Assembly (NCBI GenBank): GCA_030704615.1 | Contig: CM060733.1 | Coordinates: forward strand, 57,910,001 to 57,970,000 | Origin: Takakia lepidozioides | Taxonomy: Eukaryota > Streptophyta > Takakiopsida > Takakiales > Takakiaceae | Length of the DNA: 60,000 nucleotides | Direction: 5' to 3' | Shown here: piece after piece, positions 35,408 through 46,815 of the stretch | Position numbering within the stretch: position 1 is the first letter of the stretch | How the letters are laid out: each line of letters opens with the position of its first letter | The notes under the pieces: model-generated | What the model was told of the DNA's origin: nothing | Database searches by the model: none | Seen by the model: the letters and a program-made list of their open reading frames with translations, nothing else | Made by a program: the position numbers and the translations under genes

Positions 35408-36784
35408 TTGGGTTTATCTACTTACTCGAGCTTACACAACATTGATCAGCACTTTGGATCCCTGGGGGCTGCAAGGTCCCACCAATGGCAAAGGCGAGGG
35501 TTTGCAACACCCCCTAATGTCGTCTTTGCCAGTGAAGCGCTTCATTGGGCGCGCATTGCTGCACATATGTCACCAGAATCATTCACCATTATTTGGTCAC
35601 ACAGCCACGGTTCACCCGCCTACCAAATTCCCAACAAATATCCCCGAAACAATCCGGACAAGCCATGGAGACATGTGACCCCTAGGCCTCTTTGGGCAGC
35701 GAGACCAAAAACCTTTGCTATACCACTCCCAGATTTCACGGAACCCACAACCTTAAAATTCCAACCACAGAATTGCATATATACTGATGGCTCTTTAAAA
35801 GATGCCCAAGCGGGTTATGGTATATATTTGGTTGGCACCAATACCAAAATATATAGCTGTCTCCCTGGTTGCCAGAATATCCTACGAGCGGAGCTTATGG
35901 CTATACATGATGTTCTCAAGTCTCTCCCCTACCAACCTACTTCAACATACTATTTACTTACAGACAACTTGGTCTCCCTATACCTTCTCACCAACCAAAT
36001 TTGCATGCCATCATCACAGATTCACCATCATGATATTACACTTATAAAAGGAATCGTCGATGTTGTATCATCTTTACCGCTGCAAATCCATATACACAAA
36101 GTTCGATCTCACACAGACATAATAGGTAATGATATAGCAGACCATCTTGCCCAACTTGGTGCTATTCAGCCAATCATCAACCCCTCGGCCAGCCCTATCC
36201 ACCGGTTGCACACATACCCGTTTTGGCTCATATCAACAAGGGCTAGATTCCCAACCATAGCACCTATACGGAATTTGCACACACACATTCAAGGCGAGAC
36301 CAAACTACTCATAAAAGAATCTCGCACCTACAGAAATTCGTACATATCTAAGTGGGTCTCGTCCCCACACCTGCTACATAGTATGTCCAATCATTTTTGG
36401 ACATCCCTTAGGGTTACCTATGCACAAATCAAACAAACTTTGAAATTTTGGTATGGTCAATACAGGGGCAATCAACGACAGAACTTGTTCTGGCCATTAT
36501 TATACCCCAATAAACACTGCGTGTTATGTTCATCCCAAAATCCCCAAATAGATACATGGCCACACTTACTTCTCTACCGCAACCATTCCATAATACATGG
36601 GTTGCGGGTAACCAGACATAACCAAGGGGTTAGACAACTCCACAAATTCTCACTTCACATCCGAAATCCAGATGGTTTAACCTCATCAATGCAGGCACAT
36701 TCCAAGGTCGCCCACCGGACCACACCATATCCCCATGGCTGCTACCGTGTATATGCTCTCAAGGACGCCCGTGCCTTTGTCTAG
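35408..36784 (+). pseudogene. LINE A RNase H domain and C-terminal tail
   Basis: The 458-codon frame contains IYTDGSLKDAQAGYGIYL (first Asp, about 35779), NILRAELMAIHDVL (Glu), YYLLTDNLVSLYL (Asp) and VRSHTDIIGNDIADHLAQLG (His and final Asp, about 36105), the complete D-E-D-H/D set of RNase HI. The tail reads NKHCVLCSSQNPQIDTWPHL, a C-x2-C...H zinc-like remnant. RNase H removes the RNA strand after reverse transcription. In this LINE it follows the RT in the same orientation, with the 34.5-35.4 kb linker disrupted. All catalytic residues are present, so this is the best preserved domain of the copy. Confidence 0.85.
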
Positions 36785-36884
36785 CAAGACTATGTCCTGA
36801 TATTTTGCTAGTCCAGGGACTTCTTATACAGGCATTGCCACCGACAAAACCGCTTCCATCTCTCAAAATATATTTTTTGGAATT

Positions 36885-37045
36885 TGCATTCTGATACACT
36901 GTCCGGGGTTCTCTCACCAAAGAGACGCTCTCTTCAAATCTATCAAGGGAATTGTGCCCCACGGATGTGAGCCGAGTTCGAGCTTTTATGGGGTTGACAA
37001 ACTATTATAGACGGTTTGTCAAGGGATTTAGTGCCATGCACGTAC
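36885..37045 (+). mobile_element. Junction of LINE E and gypsy RT scraps
   Basis: ACACTGTCCGGGGTTCTCTCACC...AAGGGAATTGTG (36897-36957) is LINE family E (compare 13376-13437). It is fused directly to ACGGATGTGAGCCGAGTTCG...GGTTTGTCAAGGGATTTAGT (36960-37031), which encodes VSRVRAFMGLTNYYRRFVKG of the gypsy RT connection region (compare 55670-55737). Neither scrap has its neighbouring domains. The join looks like recombination or template switching. Confidence 0.75.
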
Positions 37046-37510
37046 CCTGTCACACACCATGCATCTAGCCACGAAGTGTTACACCTCTGTATGCATACCA
37101 CGCCACCAATACTGCCCCTGCAGTAAACTGTGAGTGCGTCGCACTCCAAAATGCCCCAACTCCTCATGGGCATGCCGCACTAACTGTGCACACTGTACAC
37201 AACCGAATCCTCATGTATATCTTTGGTACCACCTGGCTCATCACTAGCCTCAGGGTCCTCAGACACTCCGTTTACACTCATCCTTGTTGTAGGTCCAACC
37301 TGACCTCCCGATGCCAAGATACACAAAAAGGCAGATCATTGTCATCCCGGCACCATCTCCTCATCCGTCTCACCATGCCACCGAGCTTCAGTGTCATCCT
37401 GCTGGCTCGTGCATGGATTGCAACTCAATCCATCCGCATCCCGATTGACCAAATCCGGTCGATGCACAACCTAAAAGTCATACTCGTAATGCTAACGGTC
37501 GTCCATCGAT
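37040..37510 (-). pseudogene. Gypsy copy 2: RNase H tail and integrase zinc-binding fragments
   Basis: On the minus strand, 37500-37330 encodes YDFQVVHRPDLVNRDADGLS and ETDEEMVPG, matching the RNase H end of the gypsy element at 56070-56205. Further along, 37190-37050 encodes HAHEELGHFGVRRTHSLLQG, QYWWRGMHT and ARCMVCDRV, the H-H-C-C zinc domain of integrase (compare 56530-56660). A stop (TAA) lies between the HH and CC halves. The copy belongs to the same or a close family as the DNMT-bearing element. RT, DNMT and the integrase core are gone. Confidence 0.75.
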
Positions 37511-38776
37511 GACTTCAACGGGGGCCGATAGTTTCTTCTTTAGGAGCATTAAATTGTGTTGTTTCGCAAAGTTTTTGTCCATAAAACAAGCTGAAGCTCC
37601 TGAGTCCAAAAGTGATTCTACAGAAATATCTCGATTTTGCACTCTGATTTTTACCGGAATTATGAAGCAAGGTGCAGGGTCTGGAGCTAGAAAGAGACAT
37701 GTTTTCGGTAAGGAATTTGTGGTGTCCAGCCGCATGGTCCCTAATATGACTGGACATCTTCGTTTTCCGACCTCCTCGTATCGAACACTTGAGTTGTGCT
37801 CTGAGCTTTGAATCTTCTCTTGTTGGGGCAGTTTAATGCTTTGTGATCTTCTTCTCCGCAATAGATGCATAATCCATTCGAGCGCCGTCTTTGTTTTTCT
37901 TGTGGCGTCAATGGCTTGAATCGGACAACATCAATCTGCATATGATCACTACTGGATGTCTGATGGATTGTTGTGTTTGGTGCCGTAGTAGCAGTGATAT
38001 GATGCGTCGTCGACCATCCAGATTGCTTCTCTTGACGTCTTTCGAACAAACGATTATCGCATGCAATGACTTGGGTGATGAATTCACTCAGTGTGCTCAC
38101 GTTTGACATTGTCAGCAACAAATCTTTTACATCATCTTTTAGTCCATCGAAACTGACTAATGAGGCTCTTCTCATTCCAGTCGAGGCGTACGCAAGTTGT
38201 CGAAATTCGGCAGCATAAACGGAAGCAGGACGTGCTCCTTGTCGAAGATTTTGCATCTTTGGCAACTCTCTCTCTATCATTCTCTCCAAACGTTGCAGTG
38301 AACTCGGACATGAATGCTTCAAAATTACATAGTAAAATGTGATTTTTTTTTTCTAATAGCGGTGTAAACCAAGATAGGGCAGTGCCTAATAGAAGGGTGC
38401 CCACGAATCCTACTTGAATACCTTCATCGGGATAACGTTGTGGATGTAATCGTAAGAATAATCGTACTTGTTGAACAAAACCGCGAAATCTTGATCTCGT
38501 CCCATCAAATTTCTCGGGCATGCTGATCTTTGGTTATCTCGTAATCTGTTGACGAGGAACTGTCGCAGTATGAGCTGTTGTAGTAAGGACTCGTATGATT
38601 GAAGATCCATTATTCGACTTTTTTAACTCTGAAATTTGTTGTTGCAAATTGTGGAGAGCGTTGTGAAGATCTTGAGACTGATCAGCTTGCAATTGGGCGG
38701 TAGAGGTACGAAGTTCTTGCATCTGGAGCTGAAGACTCTGCAATGTGGCGAACATTTCCGCAAATGTGCCTTCCAT
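37478..38776 (-). pseudogene. Gypsy copy 2: gag and protease
   Basis: On the minus strand, 38776-38534 encodes a Gln/Leu-rich coiled-coil-like N-terminus (MEGTFAEMFATLQSLQLQMQ). The next frames carry MPEKFDGTRSRFRGFVQQVR and a retrotransposon gag core ending in the knuckle CIYCGEEDHKALNC (C-x2-C-x4-H-x4-C). Then the frame 37870-37478 has VESLLDSGASACFMD, the aspartic protease active site (D-S-G). Gag forms the virus-like particle and the protease processes the polyprotein. Frames shift between the gag halves. Downstream, pol is deleted and the RNase H tail follows at once. This gag differs from the gag at 50.5-51.9 kb, so it may be a recombinant. Confidence 0.8.
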
Positions 38777-38799
38777 CCTAACTAACTAACGAACAAACT

Positions 38800-39439
38800 T
38801 TAGTCTCGCCAAACTGTCAAGGATGAGAACATGACTGAACACATATAAGATATCAGACTAGAGGTACAAGACTAGACAAGAAGTCAAGGTCGGCGTGGCC
38901 GAATGCATGATGGGTAAACATGAATCAAAATGATATTTATAACAATGGACAAGAGTACAAGATACTGGAACTCGACTCGAATACTGGAATGCTGGAAATT
39001 CGACTGGGGTACCAGATACTGGAAACTGGGCTAGAGTACTGGAAGCTAGACTGGAGTACTGGGACAGGGAACAAGAGTAGCTTGAACTTGTGTTGGCGAG
39101 ACTGAAGAGTGTCTAGTCTCGCCTCCTATATATACTGGCTACTAAGAAGCTTCCCTAAGAAGCTTCCCCTATAGAGGTTGTTTGCTGGAGAAGTTTCCAA
39201 GATTAAACAAAGATTTCTTGATGGAGAAGCATCCTTAAACAAAAGAGGTATCTTGATGGAGAAGTTTTCTCCAAATGAAGCTTCCTGAGCAGTTTCCCAA
39301 GTTACTCTTTGATAATTTGGTAAACTCCCGATAACTTGGTAAGTAATGGTAAATCATGGTAGATCATGGTAAATCACGGTAAGTCATGGTAACTTCTGGT
39401 ATTTACTCCTGGTAAGTTCCTCTGGGCTATGTCCGTGAC
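38800..39439 (-). repeat. Putative LTR/leader of gypsy copy 2 with tandem repeats
   Basis: Read on the minus strand, a TG-starting sequence (TGTCACGGACATAGCCC) begins at 39439, where similarity to the LINE on its right stops. Inside are repeats of GGTAAATCATGGTA-type units (39320-39420) and of TACTGGAA-type units (38960-39060), and a stem TTGGCGAGACT...AGTCTCGCC (39094-39121). The gag ATG follows at 38776. The second LTR was not found, so the LTR call rests on position and the TG end only. Confidence 0.45.
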
Positions 39440-40600
39440 ACATACTTTCAATCCAAGACAACAACATCCGATCTTTCCCTCGCAGTCCACATACCCCTAT
39501 CAGCATCTGCTGCTGGACATCCCCAACCAAAGACACCAACCCGCAACCCCCCCCAACCAACCTCCTCTAGCATGGCTAGCCTCCCAAAGGTTTGTATGGA
39601 TCCTTGGCAGGCCTCTTCCAGAGCTAGACTTCGATCCGCATGAATGGTCTTGGAAACTAACCCGTAACACTACCTCATTCTTTACATACACAACTAAAAA
39701 AAGGTATACAGCCCTATCACAAGCCCCTCCCATTCTGGCGAAATGGAACGAAAAGTGGAGTCACTTCGACTTTCACAATGAAAACTGAGAATCGATTTGG
39801 AGGATCATCTGGACCAAAGCCAGACCGGCCAAGATGGCGACATTCTTGTGGCAAATAGCAAACAGAGTTTTGAAGGTTGGTGAATGGCTGGGGTTTAACG
39901 ATGCCCTTCTCTGTAAATGTTGTTCAGCAGCTATCATGGAATCGCAAGAACAATGTCTTCTTTACTGCCATGCCCCAGCATCGATATGGCCGCACATCCG
40001 CTCCCTCGATGGCCGCTGGAACGGCATACCCCTAACCTCGCTTGGATTATGCTAAACTATGACAAATCCTCAAAAAGCAGAGCCAATGATTGTCCAGTCT
40101 TCGACACTCTTAGATGTACCACCCTCTAGCACTTGTGGAAAACGAGATGTAAACGAACCTTCTCTGGAACCATCTGCTCAGTATCAGCATTTCTTTCAGC
40201 AATATACTATGACTTACAAATTGAATCCAGGAGAGCCTGGATCAAACTAGCAGCTGACATGAAAAAGAAACCACGGATTGCAGGCCAACTGCACTCTGCC
40301 TTCATCTCTACCTGGGCACATCAAGGCATTATCTGCAGAAGCGTCTCCAGCGATCACTGCGAATGGAACAAGCTGCCACCGCCCCGCTGGAGCAACATCA
40401 ATACCACCATCCACCGCATCGCCAGAGTTTGACAAGGACATAAACTGGAAGCACGTCAAGGGGGGCGCCAAACAATCGAGGCTCCACTTTCGCTGATGTT
40501 TGGTAGCTCTGAAGTATGGCCGAGCTGTAATCATTCAATTGCCTCCAGGATACACCCACGTTCTGTGATGCAGCTACTCAATAATAAATCCCCAGGCGTT
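39440..40600 (+). pseudogene. LINE F 3' end with zf-RVT domain
   Basis: The frame 39429-39788 gives WSWKLTRNTTSFFTYTTKKR, and after a TGA the next ORF gives ARPAKMATFLWQIANRVLKV, GEWLGFNDALLCKCC and ESQEQCLLYCHAPASIWPHI. This is the plant zf-RVT domain (PPK...FLW...L....C..C...E...H....C....W). The domain lies C-terminal to the RT in plant LINEs. The upstream RT is absent because the gypsy copy 2 LTR cuts it off at 39439. The 3' UTR continues to about 40600. Confidence 0.75.
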
Positions 40601-41410
40601 TTGCCCTGGGGATGCTTTGATAATTACAAAGCAATTACTAGCAAGGTTTTATTTACTCAATCAGAGTAGTATGGTTCGCTTATACTCGACCAAGAGTAGG
40701 AAAGTTCGTATTTCACTGACATCGGTGTGTGTGCCTTATGGTGTTCCCGAGGGTTTAATGTTTTCCCTCTAAATAATTCCAAATAAAGTGAAAAACAGGG
40801 CCACTGCCCCTGTTCTAAGAAAATCAAATAAAAAAAAATTCAAGCCCAAAAGGTCGAGTGTACTCCAATTTTTCAGTGAAAATACTGTTTGACCCAGCAT
40901 TTGGCCTACCAACCAATTTTTCATTGGTATAGGCCACTCAGGTTCTAATCATGTGGCACCTAAAGCATGTTGGCCCTAATTCTCCGTGCCCAATTTTATC
41001 TGATGATTCTACATTGTGGATAGATTTGGACGCAACCCCGCATTTCGGGTTGCGTCCTCAAATACGGGGTTGCATCATCCATTAGGTTAATCATTGGACA
41101 ACTTTGCCAAGAGAGATCATGGAAGGGGCAGTAAGAGGCCTACATTGAGATCCCTACATAGCTTCTTCAGAGTTTTGGGCTTCATCTCAAACTGATTCTC
41201 CGTGTTTTGATGTCTCTTTGAGATATCCATAGGAGGAATCTTAAGATAGATTGAGGTAGATCAACCATCATCTATTTTACAGATTCGGGATTTGTTATGA
41301 CAAAACTCCTCCAGGACTCTTATGAAGTTGTTGATTGGTGATAGAAAGATGAATTGACATCTATGAATAGCTCAAATGGCCTAAGGACTGTGTACATACT
41401 TATATGTTGA
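40600..41410. other. Non-coding stretch with a perfect 11-bp hairpin
   Basis: No coding frame or element domain. At 41028-41057, GGACGCAACCC and GGGTTGCGTCC pair perfectly around an 8-base loop, and a third related arm (ACGGGGTTGCATC) follows at 41064-41076. The rest is unremarkable AT-rich sequence. Confidence 0.5.
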
Positions 41411-43860
41411 GCTCTTATGAAAGTGGATCATTACAAGTGGGCCCATCCTGTGCAGTCTGAAAATCCGAATCACCAACTTAAAGGTACACCCATGCAAACA
41501 GCTTGTATCGAGCTCCATCAGGTACCCCACTCCTCTCTCTCTCTCTCAGATTATAGACCCATCCAACTAGGGCAATTGCATCCTAGTTATCACTCCAAGT
41601 CCACTCTATCTCGGAATGATTTACCTCTAAAATTTCATACGCAATCTCCTCTACCTCTCAAATCACAAACTACTTCCTGCCAACACACTCCCCCCCTCTC
41701 ACACAGCTCCCTCTTCTCCCTAACAGTGGTATCATACTATCAATATGGGTTTCATTCAGTGCCCCAGAGCCTAGGTTCTGATGCTCACTCGCAGGTCAAT
41801 TGCAGGCAGGGGCACAAGATCCAGTCACAAACCCAAGAGATCCCACCTTCGCCACTACACCCATAGAGCAAGTCATGACGCACCTCCACAGAAGGTTGCC
41901 TCTATACCTCTCCCTCTGTTGATCAGATAACTTAATCTTCTCTCCCTCTCTCCCACAGTTGGTACAGAGTCTACAGTAAAGTGTGGCCTTCGACACCCGT
42001 GCTGCAGCCTACCCACTACCCCCCCAACCAATCAGATATCAGGTGTGGACCCTATGCCCTACCTCTCCCAATCGCTATACCCTGTTGTAAATGGTTACAC
42101 AATTGGGCATCTTGGTCCTCCTGAGTCATTATTCCTTGCGTTCTGCTGCAGTAGCCCACCAGAATATTCATCTGACTCATCACTATATGGTTGCCCTGCA
42201 GTGACATCTCACAGATGACTTTCCCTCCACATGTCAAGACCACAACAGGATACGAAGGATACCCACCACAGAGGCAACACAATCATATAGTACTGTAAAC
42301 ACAACTTTCCCTTGGCCCAGCCAGGGCCAAGCGGTGACAGACCTTACAAATCACACTATCGTAAAGGCCACCCCCGGTGGCACTCAAAGTATACTCATAA
42401 CAAACAAAGAAGTACTCCCCCACCCCGTGGGCTATGTAATTTGTGTTCTTTACTCTGGCAACACACCAAGGTCATCCTATATCACCCCCACAATTCTCTA
42501 GGGTGTTGGATGGCACACCCATCTATAGTTGCTTGCTCACAGTTCAACTATCTATTATCATACAAGTATGTCATTATTTACACACTATCTCGCACCACAC
42601 CCCTAGGTGTGAGCCCCACGCTCTTAATTAATCCTGTAAAAGATATGGGGGTCCCCCCCATCCACCAATATCTAAGTTGGCCACCCTCATCTCTGAAACA
42701 TCATATACAATATACTCAAAACAGTGCCACAACCCGAACCTCCGATAAATCTCTATGCTACTGTTCACGTGGCACACCTCCATTAAACTCACCCTTACTG
42801 CACACAATTGTAACCACTGAGACACCTCTTGAAGTTATAAAATCTGGCACTCTGGATATACACAATCCTGCAACATCCAGACAAATACCCCCAAGCACCC
42901 CCTACTGCACTACACAGTTAACAATCCAATACTCCATACCCACCCATATATACAAGATGTTTACATACATATGTACCCCCCTAAATAACCTCACCTACGT
43001 CAACACAGCAGGTGCTCCTGCACCTAATGGCTTGCCACAAAGCATTAAAATTACAACAAAGACCTCCTCATATATGGTGAGCTCATCAATGACACCTCAA
43101 CCCTCCCTGCAGTATCCACCCCCACTTACTCAGCAACCCATCCAAAGGCCCATCTCACCAGTCACCAAATCACTGGATGTTCTCCATTACACCCCATTAC
43201 ACCACAACAGTTCTACTACACCCCCACCAATCCATATTACCCCCATAACACAGTTAGCTCCATAAACAACATTTGCAAGATTTGACGCACCCCCCCCCCA
43301 AACGGCTTTACCCCTCCCTCCCATACGTAATGGCAAGGCTAGCGGCAGATATATCCTCTGCCCCCGCACGTTTGGTGTCCCCTTATACCAATGCACCTGC
43401 CAGTTCCCTCGTACTTATCCGCCACCAAAATAACCCACGACACCCTCTATCCCATACAAAATCAGGGCATCAGCCGTCTCTGCATCACCACATAACTACC
43501 TCTCTTAAAACTCATCACTCTTCATACCGGCTCTAGAATAAAGGATCTGTCCCCATGACAACTACAAACTATCTGGTGACACAAGGCGCCACCCCTCTAT
43601 ATAGTGACAGCCAAATGCACCAAGGTAGCTTCCCTTGCCACAAGCCCTCGCTCCCTCATCCTCTCTACGACATCACACCATTGTTTCGCACCAAACTACA
43701 CGTCGCAGCTCCCCCGAGCATACTCTATCACTGCATTGAACTCTCTAGCATATCCAGGACTCAATCAAAGCAAATTCAGCTGAGGGTAGATAGCGTTTTC
43801 CATCATCCTCACACCAGCACCCACTATCTCTGTACCAAACAGGCCCCGACCACAATGAAT
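41410..43860 (+). mobile_element. LINE B 5' region (low-complexity ORFs)
   Basis: Plus-strand frames (41417-41866; 42312-43265, 317 codons; 43555-44154) are rich in Thr, Pro, Ser, His and Tyr, with C-rich plus-strand composition as in LINE A. No fold is recognised. They lead directly into the ORF1 of the same orientation, so I assign them to the 5' UTR/ORF0-like part of LINE B. Confidence 0.45.
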
Positions 43861-43869
43861 CACCAGGAG

Positions 43870-45086
43870 GAGGGCTCGAGAACGCGAATCAAATCGTCGA
43901 GGATGAGGACATCAGCGACATGCACGTCTCAGACGAACAATTCTTCGCCGACGAGCAAGTTTTCCAAACCAAGTCCTCTCAAGACATGGCCGAGACCACG
44001 AATGATGGTGTCAGCTCACCCCGGAGCAAAGGTCTTACAAAGTCAGCCCATCCACCCAGCGGAGGGCCCCTCCGTTAGCGGAAACCAACAAGACAAGTGG
44101 AGTTGCGCAAACAAGCCCCAGCATCAAAAGGCTATCCAGCAAAATCAACAGTGACGAGTGCAGCTCGCACTTCGACACAAATAATCCAGGGGTGCCCCCC
44201 CAGATATTCCACCGCCAATTCTCGAACACACCAACCATAGACCTTTACTACAGCTATGGATGGGCTACTCAGTACTCCAGCAACATGCACTGGACACAAA
44301 TTTGCCAATGGTCAACAGAAACGCGCTCCACAGTGGAACTCCAGCAGCTGGGTCTCCAGGCTCAAGAAATTCATGAGCTCAGGTATTGCTTAAAAGCATA
44401 CCCCCATGTACCAAAACTGTACTTCCCTGCCACAAGGAAGGACGGGAAAAATGGGCAGTACTACCCGCTCAACCAGCTCCCCAAAGGAATTGAGGTTGAT
44501 CCGGCATCAGGTCTGTCGGCAACACACCACCACTTTGTCATTCGATTCGATAAAGACACAGATATGCCCCAAGAGCAGGCACTGTACAGAGCAAAAAAAA
44601 AGGTTGGTCGGGCATTCTCAGGGTTAAGCTCCGGCATCCGGCTACAGACGGCATTGCCCTGCTCAAAGGCAACAGAGCATTTGTCATGGAAATGGCGACG
44701 GGAATCCCACTTCAAGGTAAAGTAGAGAAAGCGTTTGACTTACTTACAGCCTCGGATTACCTATTTCTCTACATGGACAGTGAAGTTCTGCTAGGCACCA
44801 TCAGCTACAAGCTCACAATCACTTCATAATGGACATGTATCAGCATGGGGACGAATTTGAGGTTATGAACGTGTACAAGCCAGGACCCGAGAAGAAGTTC
44901 TGCTTCATCTATCTGGCCTCCATCGACACAAAAAAACGTCTGCTGGAAATGGGTATCCGAATCAATCGCATACTTATCAAGCCACAGTTGCGCATCAACC
45001 GCGGAAGCACGACAGGTCTTGCAGCTACCCCCCAGGAAGTAGTGGCAGAAAGGGACGCGCTCACGTTAGTGGTCAAAAAGCCTTAG
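43870..45086 (+). pseudogene. LINE B ORF1 (RNA-binding protein)
   Basis: Three frames cover one protein. First an acidic start near 43890 (DEDISDMHVSDEQFFADEQV), then 44192-44725 with IDLYYSYGWATQYSSNMHW, YCLKAYPHVPKLYFPATRKD and HHHFVIRFDKDTD, then DGIALLKGNRAFVMEMATGI and LQGKVEKAFDLL (44655-44750), and 44829-45086 with KFCFIYLASIDTKKRLLEM. The QGKVEKAF block matches the minus-strand copy C (7.0-7.26 kb). I do not recognise a named domain. By position it is the LINE ORF1, which would coat the RNA. At least three frameshifts break it. Confidence 0.6.
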
Positions 45087-45089
45087 CCC

Positions 45090-46300
45090 CTTGCACACCC
45101 AGGCAAACACGGAAGCGGCATTGAGGGAAGTCTTCGGCAAAGACAACGTCACTCAAATCCACTTCAGCAAAATCGCCCCAATGGAGCCACTCCTGCCAAG
45201 CAAGATCACTAGCTCCAACGGGCATGGCGAATCCAACAACCTGCCCAACACTCAAGCTGGCGGTTACAGGCCATTGGCCCTCCTTGAGCTCAAGCACGAT
45301 GGACCCCGCAAGCTCGGCACTACAGGCCTTCTAGGCGCTCAACCCACCCCCGAGCTTGGACAAGCAGGCCACTTGTAGACCTCTTATCTGTTATGCAAAA
45401 GTTACCTCTCTATGCACCTCTACGGTTCTCCGCTCAGCTCAGCTCTCTCACTACACTACCCCTACAACCTCTACACTTGAATCTCTCTATGGGGTACCCT
45501 ACCCCTTCCCTAACATCAAATATACATGCGCAAACACACCACGCTCATACACAACGAGCTAACAACTCTGCCCGACCACTATGCGTTGCAAAGCAAACTC
45601 CACCCTCTCTTCCGAGCTCGAAGTACCTCTCCGTAAGCCACGACCCTGTTCTGAACTACTCCCAACCTCGGTCGCCACATCGCTGCTCCCATACTTAACC
45701 CTTGACACCTGTCCCACTCTCTTATATGAATACACCTCCCACTACAATTCCAACCCACAACCAACTAATAATAAAACACTCCCTCACATTGGAAGCCAAC
45801 GGTCCCTTCCGCCCGCCCCTCGACACAATGGATTGGATGTATGCAATCCATCCAGCCCACTCACACCTCCTCAGCCTTCATCCATCCCGCCCCCACCTCA
45901 CCCTCCTTAATACCCCCATATGCAACCATGTTCATTCATCCACATCCGTTTATGCAAATCATACTCTCCCCTCACTCAAAACCCACACCCACTATTCACC
46001 AACTACATGATATGTCCGGGCTTAGCGTTATCAAAATCAGAATCAAACCCCCCATACACACCCCCCATACACACCCATGCCACTAGTTCCACTCACGCCC
46101 AAGACAATCCCACCAATACCACCCCCCCCTCCCCATACACCCCCAAAGTAGATACTTCTTGCGCATCCCCGTCTCTAGACCCCTAACACACCACCTCGTA
46201 ACACATTGCCCACATGGCAGATACCATCAGAAACCCCTCGCATCCAAACACTCATCCCACCACCCACCGTCCCACTTTAAAACTCATGCAATTATACACA
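45090..46300 (+). other. LINE B inter-ORF region
   Basis: C- and A-rich sequence with Pro/Thr/His-rich chance frames (for example 45581-45910), like the 5' regions of this family. It bridges ORF1 to the 2A-like motif and contains no recognised domain. Confidence 0.4.
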
Positions 46301-46309
46301 AAAAGCTGC

Positions 46310-46365
46310 TCCTCTTACGATGTGGAGACATCCACCCAAACCCAGGCCCTCCTACCATCACCAAT
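46310..46365 (+). promoter_or_regulatory. 2A-like recoding motif (NPGP) in LINE B
   Basis: The frame reads LLLLRCGDIHPNPGPPTITN at 46308-46367. The hydrophobic lead-in, GDI and NPGP are as in 2A-like motifs of other APE-type LINEs. The usual E is H here. The frame stays open after the final Pro, unlike LINE A. Downstream, the endonuclease has been lost by deletion. Confidence 0.6.
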
Positions 46366-46419
46366 ATTATAAACCACCACCCCAGGGACCACCAAGAAAG
46401 ATATGGGCTATACTATGGC

Positions 46420-46815
46420 AAACCAGATCCTCAGTGACCCTCAAGAAGGATTTTGTGCCACACGTAGTACAACCCGACAAATCTAATATGTTCTTTCTGC
46501 CCTTGAAGACGCTAAACTCACCAAGCAAGATATTGATTTAAAGAATGCCTTCGGCTCCCTAGACCATGCCCGGTTATTAGCCAAAATTGAGCTAGGTTAC
46601 CCCACTGATATTGTCCAACTAATCGGTAACATATACACAAACAGTACCACAAAATATTTTGGCACATACTACAGCTCTATCCCACCCATCCCCATTCTTC
46701 GGGGCACTATTCAAGGTGACACCTTAAGTCCTTACTTATTTATTATCTTCCTAGAACCCCTGCTCAGGTGGCTCGCCCGAGGCAAGCTTGGGTATCATTC
46801 CAAATCACCCCCTAG
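46420..46815 (+). pseudogene. LINE B reverse transcriptase fragment (plus strand)
   Basis: DPQEGFCATRSTTRQI, then LKNAFGSLDHARLLAKIELG, LRGTIQGDTLSPYLFIIFLE and LLRWLARGKLGYH match LINE A at 33010-33385. The part upstream (endonuclease and first RT blocks) is deleted: the 2A-led frame runs straight into the RT at about 46420. One stop and a small deletion (around YIDF) break the frame. The fragment ends just before the YADD block. Confidence 0.8.
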
